Below, one piece after another: positions 32,096 to 39,063 of a DNA stretch of 41,539 nt. Origin of the DNA: Gammaproteobacteria bacterium. GTDB taxonomy: Bacteria; Pseudomonadota; Gammaproteobacteria; VBWC01. The stretch's first letter is position 1. Each line of letters begins with the position of its first letter. The stretch spans positions 182,185-223,723 of the forward strand of contig VBWC01000018.1 in assembly GCA_006218035.1 (NCBI GenBank). Reading direction: 5' to 3'. The notes beneath the pieces are model-generated. The model had not been told where the DNA came from and did not search any database. It worked only from the letters and a program-made list of their open reading frames with translations. Made by a program: the position numbers and the translations under genes.

Positions 32096-34015
32096 CTAAC
32101 CCGACACCACCGGCGGCATCGGGCAATGGATCGCCGCCGCAATCGCACGGATGACCTCGATCTCGTCTATCCGCACCTGCGCGTTGGCGCGGACGATCGC
32201 AATGCAGGCCTCCAGCAGTTTTTTCTTCTGCTCCGGTACCAGACGGTCGAGTTGCCTAAGCGCGTTGTTGACAGTGACGAATTGCAGCGATGCGGCCGGA
32301 TAGAGTTCACCGCCAACCATTTCGATAGCCTCCATACCCTTGACGAAGGCGTGCCGGGCGGCAGCTTCGTCCGGCGCATCGGCGTGGGCGAGCATCGACA
32401 GCACGACACGGGTCTGGATGCCGTGCTGTCGCAGGCGCCGGTTGTAGACAACGCGCTGCGAGGCCTCAAGTCCGCCATCCAGCGCGTTGAGAATAACCGT
32501 GCTGACGACCCATTCAAACATGCTGATGTGGTTATCCGCGCGGATGATCGCCATCATCACACCGGAAAATCGCTGATTTTGCAGCGGCGACAGCGCACGC
32601 AGCGCTGGAATGGCCATTTCGACCAGCGGCAAGTAGTGCTCGCGCGGCTGCATGGCGAGCAGTTTATAGAGCACACCGACATGCTCGAACACGCCCTCCT
32701 CGGCGCGGCCATGGATCACTTCGAGCTGCTGGCGTTTGATGGTGTCGTCGCGGTCAAGCAGCATCGCATAGACCAGTGCCCGCGCCGAATACGGTTCGCG
32801 CGCGGCGGCCTTGAGTGGCGGCGGCAGGTTATCGAGCAGTCCGTAGCTGGCCGCAAGCTGTTGATCGCCGGGCATGCCGAACGTACCCAGCTGGTTTAGC
32901 GCGCCGCTAACCGCCGTGACGACCGCAATGCGGCCGGCGACCTGTTCCTTGTGGCCGTCAGTGATCTCCTCGGTCTTGCGCTGCTCGAGCCAGGCGGGTG
33001 TGATCCGGGGGTAAGCGCCGTCCCACCCCGGGTCGACACGGCGGATGCGCTCGGCGAGCGGCGGGTGCGTTGCAAAAAAGGACTGCACTCCGGCGGCGAA
33101 GTAGAAATGGCTGGCCTGCGGTGCAGCGGGGCTAGTCAGTCGGGAATGGTACGAATAGCCGCCGATCGCCTTCAGCGCACCGGCGATGCCGTGCGGCGTG
33201 CGCGTGAACTGCACAGCGGACGCATCGGCAAGATACTCGCGCTGACGATTGATCGTGGCCTTGATCAGGTTACCGAAGAACGTGCCACCATAGCCGATCA
33301 CGGCGAGGCCACCGCCGAGCATCGCCAGCGCCGCGACGCCACCGCCGCCGCGCGATGACGAACGCACGCGACCGTACGACAGCATGCGCAACAGATAAGT
33401 GCCCAGCAGGCCGAGGAACAGGATGCCGTGCAGCCAGCCCGTGAGGTGGCTGTTCAGGCGCATGTCGCCGTTGAGGATGTGGCTGAATTCGTGCGCGATC
33501 ACGCCCTGCAGCTCGTCGCGGTCCAGCAGTTCGAGCGCGCCCTGCGTGACGCAGATCACGGCATCGTCGGTGGTGAGTCCAGCGGCGAACGCGTTGATGC
33601 CGTCTTCATTTTTCATGACATACAACCGCGGCACCGGCACGCCGGCGGCGATAGCCATTTCCTCGACGACGTTGACATAGCGGCGCAACAGAAAATCCTG
33701 CGTGTTCTGCGGCACCGCGTGGCCGCCGAGCATTTCGGCGACGACATGCCCACCGGCGCGCAGCTGCGCTGACTTGTACAGCGTGCCTAGCGTAACGATC
33801 AGCAGGATAAAGAATGCGACACTGGCATGGACGCCACCGTCCAGGCTGGCCGCAAACAATCCGAAGTCGCGCTCGACCGGACCGGCATTCAGATACAAGA
33901 GAAAGATGACCAGCAGGTCGGTCAACGCGATCAGCGTAATAACGGCCAGCACAAACAGGGTCACGAGCCGGAAAGTGGCGCGGCGCGCGTCTGCCTGTGC
34001 CTCGAAAAAATTCAC
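32096..34015 (-). CDS. M48-family zinc metalloprotease, HtpX-like with long C-terminal region
   Basis: 639 residues. The N-terminal half resembles HtpX-type membrane proteases: two membrane helices (FVLAVITLIALTDLLVIFLL, HASVAFFILLIVTLGTLY), VPVPRLYVMKNEDGINAFA, the zinc motif HEFSH (175-179), a third hydrophobic segment (LHGILFLGLLGTYLLRML) and REYLADASAVQFTR carrying the third ligand Glu. The last ~280 residues (NQLGTFGMPGDQQ onwards) are helical and are not part of the classic peptidase. It sits 18 bp after lemA, a pairing common in proteobacteria; the pair probably handles membrane-protein quality control. Confidence 0.93.
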   Translation of the reverse strand: MNFFEAQADARRATFRLVTLFVLAVITLIALTDLLVIFLLYLNAGPVERDFGLFAASLDGGVHASVAFFILLIVTLGTLYKSAQLRAGGHVVAEMLGGHAVPQNTQDFLLRRYVNVVEEMAIAAGVPVPRLYVMKNEDGINAFAAGLTTDDAVICVTQGALELLDRDELQGVIAHEFSHILNGDMRLNSHLTGWLHGILFLGLLGTYLLRMLSYGRVRSSSRGGGGVAALAMLGGGLAVIGYGGTFFGNLIKATINRQREYLADASAVQFTRTPHGIAGALKAIGGYSYHSRLTSPAAPQASHFYFAAGVQSFFATHPPLAERIRRVDPGWDGAYPRITPAWLEQRKTEEITDGHKEQVAGRIAVVTAVSGALNQLGTFGMPGDQQLAASYGLLDNLPPPLKAAAREPYSARALVYAMLLDRDDTIKRQQLEVIHGRAEEGVFEHVGVLYKLLAMQPREHYLPLVEMAIPALRALSPLQNQRFSGVMMAIIRADNHISMFEWVVSTVILNALDGGLEASQRVVYNRRLRQHGIQTRVVLSMLAHADAPDEAAARHAFVKGMEAIEMVGGELYPAASLQFVTVNNALRQLDRLVPEQKKKLLEACIAIVRANAQVRIDEIEVIRAIAAAIHCPMPPVVSG

Positions 34016-34033
34016 TCGCGTCCGGAACGCGGC

Positions 34034-34630
34034 CTAAAACGTCACGTTGGGCGCCGACTGGATCGCAGCGCTGTCTTCAAACTCGAGCAAGGTCGCATCC
34101 TCGCCAAAACCAAACATATTGGCGAGCATGTTCGGCGGAAACGACTGCCGGAAGGTATTGAAGGCCATCACGGCGTCGTTGAACGCCTGGCGCGCGAATG
34201 CCACCTTGTTTTCGGTGGAGGTCAGCTCCTCGCTGACTTGCTGCATGTTCTGACTGGCCTTCAGGTCCGGGTAGTCTTCCATAACCACGCTGAGCCGCCC
34301 GAGCGCATTGGTCAGCGCACCTTCGGCGCCGATCAGCGATTTCATTGCGCCGGCATTGGCCGGATCGGCGGCAGCCGCGCCGAGGCTTGAGAGTGCTGAG
34401 TTGCGCGCCGCGATGACCGCCTCCAGCGTCCCGCGCTCGTGCTTCATATAGCCCTTGGCGGTTTCCACCAGATTCGGAATCAGATCGTAGCGGCGCTTGA
34501 GCTGCACCTCGATCTGCGCGAATGCGTTCTTGAAGCGGTTCTTCAACGCGACCAGCGTGTTGTAGATGGAAACAATGTAAAAGACAAGCAGCGCAATGAT
34601 CACCAGCGTGACGATCGAGGTGGTATCCAT
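34034..34630 (-). CDS. lemA: LemA family protein
   Basis: 198 residues. One N-terminal membrane helix (VTLVIIALLVFYIVSIYN), then a four-helix bundle: NRFKNAFAQIEVQLKRRYDLIPNLVE is the LemA signature, with TENKVAFARQAFNDAVMAFNTF and the C-terminal PPNMLANMFGF. It is co-transcribed with the M48 protease gene (stop to start 18 bp). AGGAGAA lies upstream of the ATG. The cellular role of LemA is unknown, but lemA-M48 clustering is conserved. Confidence 0.95.
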   Translation of the reverse strand: MDTTSIVTLVIIALLVFYIVSIYNTLVALKNRFKNAFAQIEVQLKRRYDLIPNLVETAKGYMKHERGTLEAVIAARNSALSSLGAAAADPANAGAMKSLIGAEGALTNALGRLSVVMEDYPDLKASQNMQQVSEELTSTENKVAFARQAFNDAVMAFNTFRQSFPPNMLANMFGFGEDATLLEFEDSAAIQSAPNVTF

Positions 34631-34955
34631 TGTTGTTCTCCTGTAACAGGTGAGTGTTGTCTGTCGCTTATTGTCGGTATTCGGCGCACAGCGCGCAAAC
34701 CCGGTTCGGGCATTTGTTGGTTAGCGTACTGGATTCCCGCCTGCGCGGGAATGATACGGCGGGAATTAGCGGGGTTCGTCCGGGCCCGGGCGACGCAGGC
34801 AGACAGGGGATCGCGCCGTGACTGCCGGCATTGACGATATCCACATGCACTGCGATCAAGATTTTTTTACCAAGAGTGGCAACGAGTCAACGCGCAAGGT
34901 CACCCGCTACTTTGGCGCGGACAGCATTACCTATTCAAGGGTAAAACAATCGTCG
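34631..34955. other. 325-bp intergenic region with a dispersed repeat
   Basis: No gene is seen. It contains GATTCCCGCCTGCGCGGGAA at 34732-34751, a palindromic motif (CCCGCCTGCGCGGG) met as a dispersed repeat in many proteobacteria and recognisable by its translation FPRRRESS on the minus strand. The lemA promoter must lie in the left part. Confidence 0.55.
34731..34756. repeat. Dispersed repeat (TTCCCGC-CTGC-GCGGGAA)
   Basis: Inverted repeat TTCCCGC/GCGGGAA with loop CTGC, within GGATTCCCGCCTGCGCGGGA and ATGATA. This matches a well-known REP-like intergenic repeat; only one copy is seen in this window. Confidence 0.6.
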
Positions 34956-35342
34956 CTACACCAGCTTGGCAAGAAGCTTCGACACGATATCAGGCCCGGT
35001 TTCGGCGTTGATGGGCTTCAGTACATAACTGGTAATGCCCTGCTTGCTGCATTCGACAATGGAATCCTTGTCAGCAACCGACGTCAGCATGACGACAGGC
35101 AGCTTCTGGTCCGTTTCGCGGATCTTTTTCAAGGTCGCCTTGCCGTCCATGATCGGCATGACGATATCGAGAAACATCAGGCGGACCTGATTGGCCGGGT
35201 TCTCGAGTATCTTCATCGCCTCGCGGCCGTTTTCGGCCTGCAAGACGTTGGTATAACCGAGCGTTGCCAGCACACGCCGGAGACCTTCGCGCATGATCAT
35301 CGCGTCGTCCACCACCAGAATCGTCGCGTTCTTGTCCAGCAT
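34956..35342 (-). CDS. Single-domain response regulator (CheY-like)
   Basis: 128 residues, one receiver domain. Acidic pair in ILVVDDAMIMREG, phospho-Asp in LMFLDIVMPIMDGKATL, conserved Thr in VVMLTSVADKDS, conserved Lys in YVLKPINAETG. No output domain. It begins six bases after the stop of a CheX-like phosphatase, and the two are surely co-transcribed, which suggests that the phosphatase acts on this receiver. Confidence 0.93.
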   Translation of the reverse strand: MLDKNATILVVDDAMIMREGLRRVLATLGYTNVLQAENGREAMKILENPANQVRLMFLDIVMPIMDGKATLKKIRETDQKLPVVMLTSVADKDSIVECSKQGITSYVLKPINAETGPDIVSKLLAKLV

Positions 35343-35348
35343 GTTTCG

Positions 35349-36062
35349 TCACGCCTCGTTATGCATAAGATAGCTGAAGTAGAAGCGACCACTGTCCTGG
35401 ATGTCGATCGGCACACTCAGGATCTGTTTCACACCCTCGAGCAGAAAATCGCCGTCTTCCCTGTTGAGCAAATAAATCGGCGTGCCGAAGGAAATTTTTA
35501 TGTTTTCCTCGCCAAGATGGCGCGTCGCCAGGCCGATCACGGTGTTTGAAAATTCCGCCAGCGCACCGCGGATATCCTCGTTTAGTACCGTGGCGGCCTC
35601 CATTGGGCCGAGCATCTTGGCCAGCACCCGGTTGCCGATCGCCAGCGCCGTACCCAGGTCGTAATTCATGATGATCTTGCCGACAACGCCGCTCGCGTTC
35701 CTGGCGACGATGCACACCGCAAAATCCTTGAAGTTGAACACGTCGAGCGGATCACGATAGGTCAGCAAGTCACTGTTGCCCTTCAGATCGGCCATTACGT
35801 TCAGCGTCCTGATCGTCTCGTCGACGAACGGCAGCAGTATCGTGTTACGAACTGTACTGCGAAATTTGCCTTGCAGCTCCATCAGATGGCCTACCATGGA
35901 TGTATTTCGGATTCTACGGTCATCGGCCAGGCTCCCAATATTCTTGAATGCCGATGGCGGCCCAAGCATCGAACGACCCGGCCCGCAATATCTCTCCGGG
36001 CATGGCTCTTGAAATGAGTATCCGACCGGGCCTGTCGTCAGAAGATCGACTCGGCGCACCAT
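35349..36062 (-). CDS. CheX-like phosphatase of a receiver domain
   Basis: 237 residues from the chosen ATG. The CheX/CheC catalytic pattern E-xx-N-xxx-G appears in ALAEFSNTVIGLATRHL. The domain spans about residues 61-237 (MELQGKFRSTVRNTILLPFVDETIRTLN onwards), with VVGKIIMNYDLGTALAIGNRV also typical. The first ~60 residues are not CheX-like and look odd (QEPCPERYCGPGRS), but their ATG follows GAGGAG with good spacing, while internal ATGs at 35897 and 35882 lack strong sites. So either the protein has an extra N-terminal part or translation starts later. Partner: the single receiver next door. Confidence 0.75.
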   Translation of the reverse strand: MVRRVDLLTTGPVGYSFQEPCPERYCGPGRSMLGPPSAFKNIGSLADDRRIRNTSMVGHLMELQGKFRSTVRNTILLPFVDETIRTLNVMADLKGNSDLLTYRDPLDVFNFKDFAVCIVARNASGVVGKIIMNYDLGTALAIGNRVLAKMLGPMEAATVLNEDIRGALAEFSNTVIGLATRHLGEENIKISFGTPIYLLNREDGDFLLEGVKQILSVPIDIQDSGRFYFSYLMHNEA

Positions 36063-36197
36063 AACACTCCTCGGTCGCCGTCATGCAACAGCGCTTCAAG
36101 GCCCGTGACTCCGGCAACATTTTTTCGTAATGTGGCTGTATGGATCCGCTCTTGTATAAGTATTCGGAATACGCATGACAGCCCGAGGCGCAGACAA

Positions 36198-37796
36198 ATG
36201 ATCATGGTCGCGACGTGGGTGTCGCTGGCATTCGTCCTCGGCCTCGTCGTACGGACCTTCGGCCTGCCGCCGCTGGTCGGTTACCTGGGCGCCGGCTTCA
36301 TCCTCAGCGCCTACGGTTTAGAGTCCGATCCGGCGCTGGACGCCATCGCGCACGCCGGCGTGCTGTTATTGTTATTCATTGTCGGCCTGAAGCTGCGCCT
36401 GCGCACACTGATTCAACCGGAAGTACTGATCGGTTCCGTGCTGCACATGGCCATCGTCAGCGCGGTCATCGTGGCGCTGTTCTACTCAATGACGACGCTA
36501 TCCATGCAGGCCGCGTTGTTTACCGCCGTTGCGTTGTCGTTCTCCAGCACGGTGATCGCGGCGAAGGTGCTGGAAGGAAAAAAGGAGTTGCGCGCATTCC
36601 ACGGCCGGGTCGCGATCGGCATTCTCATCGTGCAGGATCTTGTGGCCGTTGGCTTATTGAGCTTCACCGGCGGGCACGCGCCATCGCCATGGGCGCTGTC
36701 ATTGTTCGGGTTGTTTTTCCTGCGACCGCTGTTTTACCGGCTGCTCGATATCAGCGGCCACGACGAATTATTGCTGCTGTTCGGGTTGTTGATCGCATTC
36801 GTGTTTGCCGGCGCCGGCTTCGAGTTTTTCGGCCTGAGTTCGGAACTGGGCGCCGTGCTGTTCGGCATATTGCTCGCGGATCACAAGCGCGCGGTCGAGC
36901 TGTCGGATTCGCTATGGGGGCTGAAGGAGGTGTTTCTGGTCGGATTCTTCCTGCAAATCGGCATGGCGGGCGTGCCGGACTGGCTGACATTCTGGCATGC
37001 GGCTTTGTTGTGCCTGCTGCTACCGGTCAAGGCCATGCTGCTCTTCTTCATCCTGCTGGTGTTCAAATTACGGGCGCGCAGCTCGTTCCTCGCCGCGCTG
37101 ACACTGGCGACCTATAGCGAGTTCGGCCTGATCGTCGCGAACATGGGGGTGCGTAACGGCTGGCTCGCCACCGACTGGCTGGTGCTGCTGGCGATTGCGG
37201 TGGCGCTGTCGTTTGTCATCGCCGCGCCGTTGAACCGCCATGCGCATGTGATCTACTCGTGGCTGGAGCAGTGGTTGCTGCCGTTCGAATCAGGCCGGCG
37301 ACATCCGGACGACAAACCGATCCTGCTCGGCAACTCGCATTTGCTGGTGATGGGGATGGGCCGGGTCGGCACCGGTGCCTATGACTTTCTGTCGGAACGC
37401 GGCCAGCGGGTCATCGGCATGGACTCTGACCCGGCCAAGGCCGAACGCCATCGCAGCGAGGGACGGCGTGTGCTATATGGCGACGCCGAAGACCCCGGCC
37501 TGTGGGAAAATCTGTCGTTCGATGAGGTGCATGCGGTACTGCTCGCGATGCCGGATCTTGAGGCCAATACGATGGCGGCGAGACAGTTGCGCAAGCGCGG
37601 GTTTGGTGGCCTGATCTGCGCCACGGCCGTGCATGCAGAAGAACTCGACAAAATACGCAAGGCCGGCGCCGACGTCGCTTATAACTATTATGACCAGGTC
37701 GGTGTCGGTTTCGCTGAACGTGTCTGGGAATTGATGCACCGGAATACAAATCAGCCGGCTTCTGAACACAACAAGGATCCCGTGCTGCCCGAGTAA
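36198..37796 (+). CDS. Monovalent cation:proton antiporter, KefB/YbaL type
   Basis: 532 residues. CPA2-type membrane domain of about twelve helices (LAFVLGLVVRTFGLPPLVGYLGAGFILSA; ALSFSSTVIAAKVLEGKKE; VAIGILIVQDLVAVGLL, in which QD is the cation-exchange region). It is followed by a TrkA-N Rossmann domain (LLVMGMGRVGTGAYDFLSERG, with GMGRVG nucleotide loop, residues ~385-500). It lacks a TrkA-C domain. The family exports K+ or Na+ for H+, often gated by nucleotides or glutathione adducts. ATG follows GAGG nine bases upstream. It is divergent from the CheX gene and six bases upstream of the next gene. Confidence 0.93.
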   Translation: MIMVATWVSLAFVLGLVVRTFGLPPLVGYLGAGFILSAYGLESDPALDAIAHAGVLLLLFIVGLKLRLRTLIQPEVLIGSVLHMAIVSAVIVALFYSMTTLSMQAALFTAVALSFSSTVIAAKVLEGKKELRAFHGRVAIGILIVQDLVAVGLLSFTGGHAPSPWALSLFGLFFLRPLFYRLLDISGHDELLLLFGLLIAFVFAGAGFEFFGLSSELGAVLFGILLADHKRAVELSDSLWGLKEVFLVGFFLQIGMAGVPDWLTFWHAALLCLLLPVKAMLLFFILLVFKLRARSSFLAALTLATYSEFGLIVANMGVRNGWLATDWLVLLAIAVALSFVIAAPLNRHAHVIYSWLEQWLLPFESGRRHPDDKPILLGNSHLLVMGMGRVGTGAYDFLSERGQRVIGMDSDPAKAERHRSEGRRVLYGDAEDPGLWENLSFDEVHAVLLAMPDLEANTMAARQLRKRGFGGLICATAVHAEELDKIRKAGADVAYNYYDQVGVGFAERVWELMHRNTNQPASEHNKDPVLPE

Positions 37797-37802
37797 GCGC
37801 CC

Positions 37803-38501
37803 ATGGAACTCCGCACCCTGCCCCTGGTTACCGGCCTGTTGCCAATCGGCGCCGTCATCAGCGCGTATTTGATTGCCGCGTATTTCGGCCATGTGCCATC
37901 ATGCGTGCCGTTATTCGACGGGTGTACGACCATTAGCTCGGCCGGCCGTGACGCGCCCGAGAGCCTGCTGTTTCGCGCAACCATGATCCCGACCGCAATG
38001 TTGCTGATGCTCTACTGGCGCCTCGCAGGGGAATGGCTGATACGAAGCGGCGATCCGCGGACGCGCGCCGGTCGTGTAATGATCTGGCTGGGATCCATCG
38101 CCGCCGTGTTTCTGATCGTGTACACGGTCGCGCTCGGATTCATTGGCGAACATTATGCGTTACAGCGACGCATCGGCGTGACGTTGTTCTTCGCCTTTAC
38201 ATTTCTCGCACAGCTGTTATTGGTGCATCGGCTCGGGCAGCTGATACAGGCCACGCGACAAACGACGCTGCAACCGGCCTATCGCATCAAGGTGTCGATC
38301 TGCGTGGCGATGCTGGCGCTGGGACTGGCGGTATCGCCGCTGAAGGCGATCTACCCGGATCACACCTTCATCGAAAACATCGTCGAATGGAATTTCGCGC
38401 TATTGATGTATCTGTTCTTTGTCGCGACCTCGCTCGCCTGGCGATCGACGTCGTTCGCGGCGGAATTTTCTGTAAGATTTCCCGACAAACGCGGCGAATG
38501 A
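37803..38501 (+). CDS. Polytopic membrane protein (Frag1/DRAM/Sfk1-like)
   Basis: 232 residues with six membrane segments: PLVTGLLPIGAVISAYLIAAY, RATMIPTAMLLMLYW, IWLGSIAAVFLIVYTVALGF, VTLFFAFTFLAQLLLVH, VSICVAMLALGLAV, WNFALLMYLFFVATSLAW. The first extracytoplasmic loop is Cys-containing (PSCVPLFDGCTTISSAGRD). Pattern and length suit the Frag1/DRAM/Sfk1 family, of unknown bacterial function. It starts six bases after the antiporter stop, so it is probably part of the same operon. Confidence 0.75.
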   Translation: MELRTLPLVTGLLPIGAVISAYLIAAYFGHVPSCVPLFDGCTTISSAGRDAPESLLFRATMIPTAMLLMLYWRLAGEWLIRSGDPRTRAGRVMIWLGSIAAVFLIVYTVALGFIGEHYALQRRIGVTLFFAFTFLAQLLLVHRLGQLIQATRQTTLQPAYRIKVSICVAMLALGLAVSPLKAIYPDHTFIENIVEWNFALLMYLFFVATSLAWRSTSFAAEFSVRFPDKRGE

Positions 38502-38638
38502 TGTTCGCGATGCGGATTCACCGGACTGAAATCATTTGGAAAAACCGCCGTTCGTCGTCATCCGCTTCCGTGGCGCACAAAAAAAATGTAGAATTCAACC
38601 GTTTTCTGATTAAACCCGAAACCCTGGAGGCCTTAGTG

Positions 38639-38884
38639 ATGCGCTTGAAACTCGCTGTAACAGGAGCCGCGTTGGCTGGATTATTGGGCGTGGCATTGCA
38701 GCCGGCGGTCGCCGGCGATAGCGACAAGAATCGTCGCTCCAGCCCGCCACCCCCGTATCAAGGACCGACCGGAAGCACAACGACCCCGGGCTATGCCGAA
38801 AGACTTGGTTTTATCTTGGCCCCGGTAACCCAGCAGCCGCCGCAACTGCTGGCACCGTCGCCACGCAGTAGCAAGAGCGATTAA
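38639..38884 (+). CDS. Small exported Pro-rich protein
   Basis: 81 residues. A clear signal peptide (MRLKLAVTGAALAGLLGVAL, cleavage likely after QPAVA) leaves about 56 residues rich in Pro, Ser and Thr (SSPPPPYQGPTGSTTTPGY, QQPPQLLAPSPRSSKSD). GGAGG lies upstream of the ATG. Low-complexity, no family recognised. It is followed by two strong hairpins. Confidence 0.7.
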   Translation: MRLKLAVTGAALAGLLGVALQPAVAGDSDKNRRSSPPPPYQGPTGSTTTPGYAERLGFILAPVTQQPPQLLAPSPRSSKSD

Positions 38885-38891
38885 TAACTGA

Positions 38892-38941
38892 CGTGTGACG
38901 GGCTACCGGTCCGGGAAAGTCGTCCGGTAGCCCGTCACACG
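38892..38941. other. 18-bp perfect inverted repeat
   Basis: CGTGTGACGGGCTACCGG (38892-38909) pairs exactly with CCGGTAGCCCGTCACACG (38924-38941) around a 14-base loop. There is no T-tract. It lies ten bases after the small exported protein stop and before a true terminator. It could protect the mRNA 3' end or be part of a small RNA. Confidence 0.7.
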
Positions 38942-38966
38942 CAGGATCGAGGTTGCCTAACATAGA

Positions 38967-38996
38967 GGCCGGAGCGATATCGCTCCGGCCTTTTTT
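38967..38996 (+). terminator. Intrinsic terminator
   Basis: Perfect GC-rich hairpin GGCCGGAGCGAT/ATCGCTCCGGCC followed by TTTTTTG on the plus strand. Terminator of the exported-protein transcript, placed just before the convergent HYR gene end. Confidence 0.9.
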
Positions 38997-39063
38997 GTTT
39001 GTGTCGAGGAAGTACTGATATCGGCGGCAATGTGCGCCCGCGTGGCCCGGTCGCCGCCGCTAT

